A stretch of 64,000 bases of DNA from Pseudoxanthomonas mexicana (GTDB lineage: Bacteria > Pseudomonadota > Gammaproteobacteria > Xanthomonadales > Xanthomonadaceae): contig NZ_LSIF01000065.1 in NCBI RefSeq assembly GCF_001556105.1, positions 62,001 to 126,000 on the forward strand. The letters are read 5' to 3'. The notes beneath the pieces are model-generated. The model saw only the letters and a program-made list of their open reading frames with translations, made no database searches and was not told the origin of the DNA. Both the position numbers and the translations under genes were made by a program. Of this stretch, positions 17,643-25,751 are shown in pieces. Position 1 is the first letter of the stretch; each line of letters starts with the position of its first letter.

Positions 17643-18503
17643 TCAGAACCGGCCTTCCTGGAAATCGACGAAGGCCTGCATCAGCTCCTGCCGCGTGTTC
17701 ATCACGAACGGACCGTGCCGCATGACCGGCTCGCGCAGCGGACGTCCTGCCACCAGGATCAACCGCGCAGGCTGAGTGCCCGCGCGTACCTGCAGCGTGT
17801 CGCCACCGCCCAGCACCCCCATCTCGTGGGTATCCAGCGCGCGCGCTTCATCGCCCTCGCCCACCGTCACCGCACCCTCGAACACGTAGGCGAACGCATT
17901 GTGGCCAGCCGGCAGCGCGTAGTCCCACGCATGCCCCGGCTGCAATGCGATGTCGAGGTACAGCGGATCGGTCGCCGGCTGCGAGATGGGACCCTGCGTG
18001 TCGCCGACGGTGCCCGCGATGACCTTCACCTCGACGCCCTTGGCGGGCTTGGCCACCGGGATCTTCTCCGGCGCGAACTCCTGGTACTTCGGCGCGGTCA
18101 TCTTGTCGCGCGACGGCAGGTTCACCCACAGCTGGAACCCGCGCATGCGGCCGGATTCCTGTTCGGGCATTTCCGAGTGCACCAGGCCGCGACCCGCGGT
18201 CATCCACTGCACCGCGCCCGGCGTCAGCAGGCCTTCGTTGCCATGGTTGTCGCGATGGCGCATGCGGCCGTCGAGCATGTAGGTGACGGTTTCGAAGCCG
18301 CGATGCGGATGCTCGGGGAAGCCGGCGAGATAGTCCTCGGCCTTGTCCGTGCCGAACTCGTCCAGCAGCAGGAATGGATCCAGGTCCGGCAGGTCGGGGC
18401 CACCGATGACGCGCGTCAGCTTGACGCCCGCGCCATCGGAAGTGGGTCGGCCGCGGATCGTGCGGATCACGCGGGCGGGCGTGGTATCGGTCGGGGTGCT
18501 CAT
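17643..18503 (-). CDS. Pirin family protein (YhhW-type)
   Basis: A 286-residue bicupin. The metal-binding motifs FPEHPHRGFETVTYMLDG and MRHRDNHGNEG, and MTAGRGLVHSEMPEQ, are of the YhhW/quercetinase-like pirin type. The C-terminal domain contains ARLILVAGRPLREPVMRHGPFVMNT, the common pirin signature. Function could be a quercetin-type dioxygenase or redox-linked regulator. It is distinct in sequence from the pirin at 15171-16034. It lies downstream of the succinate-semialdehyde dehydrogenase on the same strand but after a gap of about 110 bases, so it may be separately expressed. Confidence 0.92.
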   Translation of the reverse strand: MSTPTDTTPARVIRTIRGRPTSDGAGVKLTRVIGGPDLPDLDPFLLLDEFGTDKAEDYLAGFPEHPHRGFETVTYMLDGRMRHRDNHGNEGLLTPGAVQWMTAGRGLVHSEMPEQESGRMRGFQLWVNLPSRDKMTAPKYQEFAPEKIPVAKPAKGVEVKVIAGTVGDTQGPISQPATDPLYLDIALQPGHAWDYALPAGHNAFAYVFEGAVTVGEGDEARALDTHEMGVLGGGDTLQVRAGTQPARLILVAGRPLREPVMRHGPFVMNTRQELMQAFVDFQEGRF

Positions 18504-18612
18504 GGTGCCTCCTGGTCAACTGCGGACAAGATGGCACCGCCACGGCAGGTTCGGAACGGCGACACCCGTAACCCTCCGTTCCATGGGTGAATCGCTGACA
18601 CGCAGGCGACTG

Positions 18613-19974
18613 CTAGGCGATGTAGACCGACTTGATGTTCATGAACTCGTGGATGCCGTGCTCGGCCAGTTCACGGCCGAAGCCCGAGCGCTTGGTGCCA
18701 CCGAACGGCAGGCGCACATCGCTGCGCACGATCGCGTTGACGAACGCGGCGCCCACCTGCAACTGGCGTGCGATGCGGTTGCCGCGCTCGACATCCTTCG
18801 TCCACACACTGCCTCCCAGGCCGAACGTGGTGTCGTTCGCCACGCGCACGGCCTCGGCATCGTCCTTCACCCGCAGGATGCTGGCGACCGGGCCGAACAA
18901 CTCATCCTCGTAGGCCGGCATGCCCGGCACCACGGCATCGAGGATCGAGGCCGGGTAGCCCGCATGCGATGCATCAGGCGAACCGCCCAACAGCACCTGC
19001 GCGCCTTTCGCCACGCTGGCCTGCACCTGCTTGTGCAGTTCGTCTCGCAGGTCCTGGCGTGCCATCGGCGCCAGTGTGGTCGCATCGTCCTGTGGATCGC
19101 CGAGTTGCAGCTTCGCCGCCGCCTCGACGAACCGCTTCACGAACTCGTCCGCGATCCCGTCCTGCACGATGAAGCGCTTGGCCGCGATGCAGGTCTGCCC
19201 CGCATTGCCGAAGCGCGACGCCACGGCGCCTGCGACCGTCTTCTCCAGGTCGGCGTCATCCAGCACGATGAAGGCGTCGCTGCCACCCAGCTCCATCACG
19301 CTCTTCTTCAGCTGGCTGCCGGCGTTGGAGGCAACCGAACGCCCGGCACGCTCGCTGCCGGTCAGCGTCACCGCGGCCACGCGCGCATCACGGATCACCT
19401 CCGCCGCCTGGTCGTTGTCGATATGCAGGACGCCGAACACGCCCTGCGGCAAGCCGGCGGTCGCCAGCACCTCGGCAATGAGATCGGCGCAGCGCGGCAC
19501 GTTGCTGGCGTGCTTGAGCACGGCGACGTTGCCCGCCATGAACGCCGGTGCGAGGAAGCGGAACACCTGCCAGATCGGAAAATTCCACGGCATCACCGCC
19601 AGCACGCAGCCGATCGGCTCGTAGCGCACGTAACTGCGCTGGCCGTCGGTGGCGACCGGCTGGTCCTGCAGGTAATCGGCGGCGTGGTCGGCGTAGTAGT
19701 CGCAGGCACCCGCGCACTTGTCGACTTCGGCCAGGGCTTCCTTGCGCAGCTTGCCCATCTCGGCGGTCATGATGCGCTGGATGTCATCGCGGCGGCGGCG
19801 CAGCTCGGCACCAACCGCGCGCATGAGCTTGCCGCGCTCGGCGAGCGACAGCGCGGACCACGCGGGGAACGCCTGCGACGACACGGCCAGCACGGCATCC
19901 ACCTGTGCGGCGGTCATCAGTTCATGGCGGTACTCGACCTGTCCGGTCGCGGGATTGACGGTTTCGACGGTCAT
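18613..19974 (-). CDS. NAD(P)-dependent succinate-semialdehyde dehydrogenase (Sad/GabD-like)
   Basis: A 453-residue aldehyde dehydrogenase, the short (about 460) length typical of Sad/YneI-type enzymes. The catalytic Cys is in NAGQTCIAAKRF and the general-base Glu in VMELGGSDAFIVL. MPWNFPIWQVFRFLAPA is characteristic of succinate-semialdehyde dehydrogenases. It would convert succinate semialdehyde to succinate, the last step of putrescine/GABA degradation. It is co-directional with and downstream of the pot genes, separated by 250 bases containing a repeat. Substrate is inferred from subgroup motifs and the polyamine neighbourhood. Confidence 0.87.
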   Translation of the reverse strand: MTVETVNPATGQVEYRHELMTAAQVDAVLAVSSQAFPAWSALSLAERGKLMRAVGAELRRRRDDIQRIMTAEMGKLRKEALAEVDKCAGACDYYADHAADYLQDQPVATDGQRSYVRYEPIGCVLAVMPWNFPIWQVFRFLAPAFMAGNVAVLKHASNVPRCADLIAEVLATAGLPQGVFGVLHIDNDQAAEVIRDARVAAVTLTGSERAGRSVASNAGSQLKKSVMELGGSDAFIVLDDADLEKTVAGAVASRFGNAGQTCIAAKRFIVQDGIADEFVKRFVEAAAKLQLGDPQDDATTLAPMARQDLRDELHKQVQASVAKGAQVLLGGSPDASHAGYPASILDAVVPGMPAYEDELFGPVASILRVKDDAEAVRVANDTTFGLGGSVWTKDVERGNRIARQLQVGAAFVNAIVRSDVRLPFGGTKRSGFGRELAEHGIHEFMNIKSVYIA

Positions 19975-20080
19975 GGCTTCTTTTCTGTCGGGATGCGTCT
20001 TATCAGAAGACGGATTCTGGATGCGGCGACGTTATGCCGCCGTGGCGGGCGCGACGAGGCGACCGTGCAGGAGACGTCCC

Positions 20081-20175
20081 GTCATCCCAGCGAAAGCTGG
20101 GATCCATGTGGCTTTCGCGTGCGCCCCATGGCGCTAGAGGCAAGCAGGATGGATCCCAGCGTGCGCTGGGATGAC
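20081..20175. repeat. Dispersed inverted repeat of the GTCATCCCAGC type
   Basis: A 95-bp element with end arms GTCATCCCAGCGAAAGCTGG and, at the other end, GCGTGCGCTGGGATGAC. Each end forms its own hairpin, and the two ends pair with one another, including GGGATCCAT/ATGGATCCC. It belongs to a widespread intergenic repeat type often found downstream of genes. It sits between potI and the succinate-semialdehyde dehydrogenase and may reduce read-through. A diverged relative appears at 47792-47883. Confidence 0.75.
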
Positions 20176-20226
20176 GGCAGGAGCGTTGATGGCCCTGCCT
20201 GACGCATCCGACATCGCCATCACGCC

Positions 20227-21069
20227 TTACCCGTTCTCCTGCAGCGCCAGCTGCAGGTCGCGCTGGCGGCGCTTCTCCTCTCGGTACATGAACCACCAGC
20301 CGAGGAACGCCGCCACGCTCACGACCATGATCATCAGCGTCGCGAGGGCGTTGATCTTCGGGCTCAGGCCCATGCGCACGGACGAGAACACCTTCATCGG
20401 CAGCGTGGTGGAGTTGGGACCGGCGACGAAGCTGGCGATCACCACGTCGTCCAGCGACAGCGTGAACGCGAGCAGCCAGCCCGACACCAGCGCCGGCGCG
20501 ATGATCGGCAGCGTGATCAGGAAGAACACCTTGATCCGGTTCGCCCCGAGGTCCATCGCCGCTTCTTCCAGCGACTTGTCGAGCTCCGACAACCGCGATG
20601 ACACCACCACCGTCACGAACGCGAGGGTGAAGGTGACGTGCGCGATCCAGATCGACAGGATGCCGCGCGGCTGCAGGCCGACCACCTGGCCCAGCGACAC
20701 GAACATCAGCAGGACCGACAGGCCGATGATCACCTCGGGCATCACCAGCGGCGCGGTGATCAAGGCGCCGAACAGCGTCTTGCCGGGGAACCGCCGCATG
20801 CGCGTCATCACCAGGGCGGCCATCGTGCCCAGTACCACCGCTGCCGATGCCGTCCAGAACGCGACCTTGATGCTGACCCACGCGGCCTGCAGCATCTGCT
20901 TGTCGCGGAACAGTTCGCCGTACCACTTGAACGAGAAGCCCGACCACACCGTGGCCAGGCGCGACTCGTTGAACGAGTACACCATCAGGATGAAGACCGG
21001 CACGTACAGGAAGGCGAAGCCAAGCCCCAGCACCGTCCAGTTGACGGCCCGTTGTCCGACGCGGCTCAT
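20227..21069 (-). CDS. potI: Putrescine ABC transporter permease PotI
   Basis: A 280-residue inner-membrane permease with about six helices, starting MSRVGQRAVNWTVLGLGFAFLYVPVFILMVYSFNES. The EAA loop that contacts the ATPase reads LEEAAMDLGANRIKVFFLITLPIIAPAL. With PotF, PotG and PotH it forms an ATP-driven putrescine importer. ATG 21069 overlaps the potH stop (ATGA), which fixes the start and shows translational coupling. Length matches E. coli PotI (281). Confidence 0.94.
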   Translation of the reverse strand: MSRVGQRAVNWTVLGLGFAFLYVPVFILMVYSFNESRLATVWSGFSFKWYGELFRDKQMLQAAWVSIKVAFWTASAAVVLGTMAALVMTRMRRFPGKTLFGALITAPLVMPEVIIGLSVLLMFVSLGQVVGLQPRGILSIWIAHVTFTLAFVTVVVSSRLSELDKSLEEAAMDLGANRIKVFFLITLPIIAPALVSGWLLAFTLSLDDVVIASFVAGPNSTTLPMKVFSSVRMGLSPKINALATLMIMVVSVAAFLGWWFMYREEKRRQRDLQLALQENG

Positions 21070-21980
21070 GTCAGCCTCCCTTCCATCTCGCGCTGTTGCA
21101 CCCGGTTGAAGATGAGGATCGGGATCAACAGCAGGATCAGCATGACGATCGCCACGGCCGAGGCCGCCGGCCAGTCGCGGTTGTTGAAGAACTCGCCCCA
21201 CAGCACGCGTCCGATCATCAGCGTGTCCGGGCCGCCGAGCAGTTCGGGAATGACGAACTCGCCCACCGCCGGAATCATCACCAGCATGCAGCCGGCGATG
21301 ATGCCGGCCTTGGACAGCGGCAGCGTGATGGCGAAGAACGCCTTCCACGGCTTCGCGCCCAGGTCGTAGGCGGCTTCCAGCAACCGCTGGTCGTGCTTCA
21401 CCAGGTTGGTATACAGCGGCAGCACCATGAACGGCAGGTAGCAGTAGACGATGCCGATGTAGGCGGCCAGCGGCGTGTACAGGATCTGCAGCGGCTCGTC
21501 GATGAGGCCGATCTTCATCAGGAAATTGTTGAGCAGGCCGTTGTTCTTGAGGATGCCGATCCACGCATAGACGCGGATCAGGAACGATGTCCATGACGGC
21601 AGCACCACCAGCATCATCGCGATGTTGCGCGTCGAAGGCGGCAGCCGCGCGATGACGTAGGCGATCGGGTAGGCGATCAGCAACGCGAGGAAGGTCGAGA
21701 TCGCCGCGATCTTGATGGAACTGAGATAGGCCTGGACGTATTGCGAATCGGTGAGCAACGCCGCGTAGTTGCCCAGGTTGAGCTTCAGCGTCAGCGCCTC
21801 GTCGATGTACTCGAGGATGGGCGTGTACGGCGGCATCGCGATCGCCAGCTTGGCGAACGAGATCTTCAGCACGATCAGGAACGGGATGGCGAAGAACAGC
21901 AGCAGCCACACGTAGGGCACCGAGATCACGCCCCAGCGTGGCCCCGGCAGGCGCTTGCCCAGGGAACGGAGGATGTTCAT
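21066..21980 (-). CDS. potH: Putrescine ABC transporter permease PotH
   Basis: A 304-residue permease beginning MNILRSLGKRLPGPRWGVISVPYVWLLLFFAIPFLIV. Helices alternate with the conserved EAA loop LLEAAYDLGAKPWKAFFAITLPLSKAGI. It pairs with PotI as the membrane channel of the polyamine importer. ATG 21980 overlaps the potG stop; its own stop overlaps potI. It is slightly shorter than E. coli PotH (317) at the N-terminus, with no missing core segment. Confidence 0.94.
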   Translation of the reverse strand: MNILRSLGKRLPGPRWGVISVPYVWLLLFFAIPFLIVLKISFAKLAIAMPPYTPILEYIDEALTLKLNLGNYAALLTDSQYVQAYLSSIKIAAISTFLALLIAYPIAYVIARLPPSTRNIAMMLVVLPSWTSFLIRVYAWIGILKNNGLLNNFLMKIGLIDEPLQILYTPLAAYIGIVYCYLPFMVLPLYTNLVKHDQRLLEAAYDLGAKPWKAFFAITLPLSKAGIIAGCMLVMIPAVGEFVIPELLGGPDTLMIGRVLWGEFFNNRDWPAASAVAIVMLILLLIPILIFNRVQQREMEGRLT

Positions 21981-23113
21981 GAGGTCAGCACCACGCCGTC
22001 GTTGTCGCCCCACCACACCCAGACCTCGTCGTTCCAGGTGAGCCCTTCGCTGGCCCAGCGTTGCACGTTGGCGAAGTTGGCCATGAACTTGTAACCGCTC
22101 GGCAGGCGCACGTGGTAGACCGAATGGCTGCCGAAGTAGGCGATATCCTCGATCACGCCCTTCGCCTTGTTGTACGGCTGCGCGGGCTCAGTCTTGCCGA
22201 TGCCCAGCTTCTCCGGCCGCACGGCGAACCCGACCTCCTGTCCTTCGAACCCCGAGATGCCGTGGCCGATGTAGATCGGATCCGGCAGCTGCGGCGAACG
22301 GATGGTGACGTAGTTGGCTTCGTCTTCCTCCACCGCGCCTTCGATGAGGTTGACCGAGCCGATGAACCCGGCGGCGAAGCGGCTGGTCGGTTGTTCGTAG
22401 ATCTCGTCGGGCGTACCGACCTGGCGGATCCAGCCCTGGTCCATCAGCGCGATGCGGGTGGCCATGGTCATGGCCTCTTCCTGGTCGTGGGTGACCATCA
22501 CGCAGGTCACGCCGGACTTCTCGATGATGCCCACCAGTTCCAGTTGCATCTGCGAGCGCAGCTTCTTGTCGAGGGCGCCCATCGGCTCGTCGAGCAGCAG
22601 CAACTTCGGGCCCTTGGCCAGCGATCGCGCCAGCGCCACGCGCTGCTGCTGGCCACCGGACAGCTGGTGAGGCTTGCGCTTGGCCAGCTTGCCGAGTTGC
22701 ACGAGCGCGAGCATCTCCTCGACGCGCTTCCTGATCGCATCCTTGGACAGGCCATCCTGCTTCAGGCCGAAGGCGATGTTCTGTTCCACCGTCATGTGCG
22801 GGAACAACGCATAAGACTGGAACATCATGTTCAGCGGCCGCTCGTACGGCGGCAGGTCGTTGAGCAGTTGTCCATCCAGGTAAATCTTGCCGGACGAGGG
22901 TTTCTCGAACCCGGCCAGGCAGCGCAGCAGGGTGGACTTGCCGCTGCCCGACCCGCCGAGCAGCGCGAAGATCTCGCCCTTGCGGATGGTCAGGTTGGTG
23001 TCGTCCACCGCCACGAACCCGTCGAACTCCTTGCGCACGTCGACGATGCGCAGGTACTCCTGCGCATTCGCCTTGCCGTTCTGTCCCGCGCCGTTGCCCT
23101 GTTCTGCCGCCAT
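21977..23113 (-). CDS. potG: Putrescine ABC transporter ATP-binding protein PotG
   Basis: A 378-residue ATPase. Walker A GGSGSGKST, signature LSGGQQQRVALARSLAKGP, Walker B LLLLDEPMGALD and the switch His in VMVTHDQEEAM are intact. A C-terminal TOBE-type regulatory domain follows (VGFAVRPEKLGIG). ATG 23113 (MAAEQGNGAG) is preferred because AGGGGA stands at ideal spacing and it gives the family length (E. coli PotG 377). A GTG 22 codons upstream would add an atypical His/Thr-rich leader. A strong hairpin separates it from potF. Confidence 0.94.
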   Translation of the reverse strand: MAAEQGNGAGQNGKANAQEYLRIVDVRKEFDGFVAVDDTNLTIRKGEIFALLGGSGSGKSTLLRCLAGFEKPSSGKIYLDGQLLNDLPPYERPLNMMFQSYALFPHMTVEQNIAFGLKQDGLSKDAIRKRVEEMLALVQLGKLAKRKPHQLSGGQQQRVALARSLAKGPKLLLLDEPMGALDKKLRSQMQLELVGIIEKSGVTCVMVTHDQEEAMTMATRIALMDQGWIRQVGTPDEIYEQPTSRFAAGFIGSVNLIEGAVEEDEANYVTIRSPQLPDPIYIGHGISGFEGQEVGFAVRPEKLGIGKTEPAQPYNKAKGVIEDIAYFGSHSVYHVRLPSGYKFMANFANVQRWASEGLTWNDEVWVWWGDNDGVVLTS

Positions 23114-23177
23114 GGAGTTCCCCTGGTCGCCGGGCTGCGTGGGCGCCGGCCTGGATGTGTGGGTGTGGTTATCGGCC

Positions 23178-23204
23178 ACCGGGACGGACCTCGTCCGTCC
23201 CGGT
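23178..23204 (-). terminator. Hairpin between potF and potG
   Basis: A perfect 12-bp stem (ACCGGGACGGAC / GTCCGTCCCGGT) with a CTC loop lies just after the distal potF stop and 65 bases before potG. There is no T-run. In binding-protein transporter operons such hairpins often protect the upstream binding-protein mRNA and lower downstream expression. That role is inferred from position. Confidence 0.5.
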
Positions 23205-23212
23205 CGCGGCGC

Positions 23213-24340
23213 TTACTTGCCGGTCTTCAGTTCCGTCCAGATGCGCGTGTACTGGCGGTCGACCTCGGGCGTGATGATCGCGAAGGTGAACAGCTTCGCC
23301 TCCACGTCCGGCGTCGGGTAGATCGTCGTGTCGCCGGTGATCGCCTTGTCCATCAGCGCCTTGGCCTTGGGAATGGCGTTCGGGTAGCTGATGAAGTTGG
23401 AGTTGTTGGCCATCACCTGCGGGTCCAGCAGGTAGTTGATGAAGGCATAGGCCTCATCCACGTGCTTGGCGTCCTTCGGGATGGCCAGCATGTCGAACCA
23501 CTGCGGCGCGCCTTCCTTCGGGATGGCATACGCGATGGTGACGCCATTGTTGGCTTCCACCGCGCGGTCGCGCGCCTGGATGACGTCACCGGACCAGCCG
23601 AGCACCAGGCAGGTGTCGCCATTGGCCATCGCGTCGATGTATTGCGAGGAATGGAAGTTGGTGATGTACGGGCGGATCGTCTTGAGCAGCGCCGCGCCCC
23701 TGTCGATGACGGCCGGATCCTGGCTGTTCGGGTCTTCGCCCAGGTAGTTCAACGCGATCGGAATGATTTCCGAAGGCGTGTCGAGGAAGGTCACGCCGCA
23801 GTCCTTCAGCTTGCTGATGTTTTCCGGCTTGAACACCAGGTCCAGGCTGTTGGCGACGTCGGTGGTGCCAAACGCGGCCTTGACCTTGTCGACGTTGTAG
23901 CCGATGCCGGTGGTGCCCCACATGTAGGGGATCGCGTGCTGGTTGCCCGGGTCCTGGTTCTCCAGCCGCTTCATGATGGCCGGGTCGAGGTTGGCGTAGT
24001 TGGGGATCTTGCTCTTGTCCAGCGGCAGGAACACGCCGGCCTGGATCTGCCGGCCGAGGAAATTCATCGTCGGCACGACCACGTCGTAGCCGCTGCTGCC
24101 CGCCAGCAACTTCGTCTCCAGCACTTCGTTGCTGTCGAACACGTCGTACGTGACCTTGATGCCCGACTGCTTCTCGAAGTTCAGGATCGTGTCCTCGGCG
24201 ATATAGTCGGACCAGTTGTAGACGTTGACCTGCTTCGCGCCGCCGCCGGCGTCGGCGCCGCCTTCACCGGCGGATTTGCCGCCACACGCGGCGAGGGTGG
24301 TACACAGGGCCAGGGCGGTTGCCAGTACGCGCAGTTTCAT
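23213..24340 (-). CDS. potF: Polyamine ABC transporter substrate-binding lipoprotein (PotF paralogue 1)
   Basis: A 375-residue PotF/SpuD-type binding protein. The signal ends with a lipobox (LCTTLAACGG), so it is anchored as a lipoprotein. A Gly-rich linker precedes the mature domain VNVYNWSDYIAEDT. Ligand-contact positions known from PotF are present: Trp-Ser-Asp in NWSDYI, Glu in DTPSEIIPIALNYLGE, Asp in GWSGDVIQARDR and Asp in WFDMLAIPKDA. It is a close relative of the adjacent gene at 24546-25661, so the pair is a tandem duplication. The two may differ in preference (for example putrescine versus spermidine, as with Pseudomonas SpuD/SpuE), but this cannot be decided here. Confidence 0.92.
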   Translation of the reverse strand: MKLRVLATALALCTTLAACGGKSAGEGGADAGGGAKQVNVYNWSDYIAEDTILNFEKQSGIKVTYDVFDSNEVLETKLLAGSSGYDVVVPTMNFLGRQIQAGVFLPLDKSKIPNYANLDPAIMKRLENQDPGNQHAIPYMWGTTGIGYNVDKVKAAFGTTDVANSLDLVFKPENISKLKDCGVTFLDTPSEIIPIALNYLGEDPNSQDPAVIDRGAALLKTIRPYITNFHSSQYIDAMANGDTCLVLGWSGDVIQARDRAVEANNGVTIAYAIPKEGAPQWFDMLAIPKDAKHVDEAYAFINYLLDPQVMANNSNFISYPNAIPKAKALMDKAITGDTTIYPTPDVEAKLFTFAIITPEVDRQYTRIWTELKTGK

Positions 24341-24545
24341 CAATCTCTCTCCGTTCGGCCCCCAAGGGCGGCGTGATGTGGTCCCGGACCGGCCAGGGGC
24401 CGCCGCGGGCGTGCTGTCATTGCTGTGGCGGGTTCCGTGCCGTGCTGCTCCCCTTCTCCCCTCCCCCTGTGCCGCCCCCCGCGATGCGCCGGGGAACGTC
24501 ACGATGACGAAGGGCGCGTCCGTCATGGCCCGCGCCCTTGGTATT

Positions 24546-25661
24546 TCAGCGTCCGGTCTTCAGTTCCGTCCAGATGCGCGTGTACTGGCGATCCACTTCC
24601 GGCGGCAGCACCGCGAAGGTGAACAGCTTCGCGTCCACGTCCGCCGGCGGATAGATCGTTGGATCCTCCGAGATGCTCTTGTCGACGAGCGGCTTCGATG
24701 CCGGCACCGGGTTCGGATAGGTCACGTAGTTGGTGTTCGCGGCCGCCACCTTCGGGTCCAGCAGGTAGTTGATGAAGGCGTACGCGCTGTCGATGTTCTT
24801 GGCATCCTTCGGGATGGCCAGCATGTCGAACCACTGCGGCGCGCCTTCCTTCGGAATGGAATACGCCACGTTGACGCCATTGCCCGACTCGGCCGCGCGA
24901 TCGCGTGCCTGGATGATGTCGCCCGACCAGCCCACCACCAGGCAGACGTCGCCGTTGGCGAGGTCGTTGATGTACGAGGACGAGTGGAAGTTGCGGATGT
25001 AGGGTCGGATCGACTTCAGCAGCGCGGCGGCCTTGTCGATCACCGCCGGATCGAAGCTGTGCGGGTCTTCGCCCAGGTAGTTCAACGCGATCGGGATCAG
25101 CTCCGACGGGGTGTCCAGCACGGTGATGCCGCAGTCCTTCAACTTGGCGGCATTCTCCGGCTTGAACACCACGTCCCAGCTGCCGGTCGCGGCGGTGTCG
25201 CCGAAGATGGCCTTGACCTTGTCGACGTTGTAACCGATGCCGCTGGTGCCCCACAGGTACGGCACGGCGAACTGGTTGCCCGGGTCCTGCAGCGCGATGC
25301 GCTCAAGCATCTTCGGGTCGACGTTCTTCAGGTTGGGGATCTTGCTCTTGTCCAGCGGCATGAACACGCCCGCCTGGATCTGCCGGCCCAGGAAGCTCAA
25401 CGAGGGCACCACCACGTCGTAGCCGCTGCTGCCGGCGAGCAGCTTGGTCTCGACCATCTCGTCGCTGTCGAACACGTCGTAGGTGACCTTGACGCCCGAC
25501 TGCTGCTCGAAGTTCGGGATGGTGTCTTCAGCGATGTAGTCGGACCAGTTGTAGACGTTCAGCGCCTTGGAGGGCGTGCCATCGGCGGCCGCTCCGTCCT
25601 TGCCGCCACAGGCCGCCAACAGGGTGGCGGCCAGCATGACGGTGAGGGTCTTGAGCTTCAT
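24546..25661 (-). CDS. Polyamine ABC transporter substrate-binding lipoprotein (PotF paralogue 2)
   Basis: A 371-residue PotF-type protein with lipobox LAATLLAACGGKD. The mature sequence begins ALNVYNWSDYIAEDTIPNFEQQSG. It shares the same ligand-contact motifs as its downstream copy (NWSDYI, DTPSELIPIALNYLGED, GWSGDIIQARDR, QWFDMLAIP). Differences cluster in the N-terminal linker and in stretches such as AIFGDTAATGSWDVVF versus AAFGTTDVANSLDLVF. ATG 25661 is chosen over ATG 25673 because GGAG lies 9 bases before it and the lipobox spacing is normal. It sits between spuC and potF1 in the same direction. Confidence 0.92.
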   Translation of the reverse strand: MKLKTLTVMLAATLLAACGGKDGAAADGTPSKALNVYNWSDYIAEDTIPNFEQQSGVKVTYDVFDSDEMVETKLLAGSSGYDVVVPSLSFLGRQIQAGVFMPLDKSKIPNLKNVDPKMLERIALQDPGNQFAVPYLWGTSGIGYNVDKVKAIFGDTAATGSWDVVFKPENAAKLKDCGITVLDTPSELIPIALNYLGEDPHSFDPAVIDKAAALLKSIRPYIRNFHSSSYINDLANGDVCLVVGWSGDIIQARDRAAESGNGVNVAYSIPKEGAPQWFDMLAIPKDAKNIDSAYAFINYLLDPKVAAANTNYVTYPNPVPASKPLVDKSISEDPTIYPPADVDAKLFTFAVLPPEVDRQYTRIWTELKTGR

Positions 25662-25751
25662 CAGGGTCTCCATGCAACAGGATCGGGGGATGGAACCATC
25701 ATACGCCCGGGCCGCGACGCTGTGACGCAGCGCACGGTCGGTTCGATCACG

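Noticed and set aside
22061..24376. A 771-codon plus-strand open frame opposite potG and potF
   Set aside because: Antisense shadow; no start signal or domain, and it mirrors the same duplicated sequence as the neighbouring frame.
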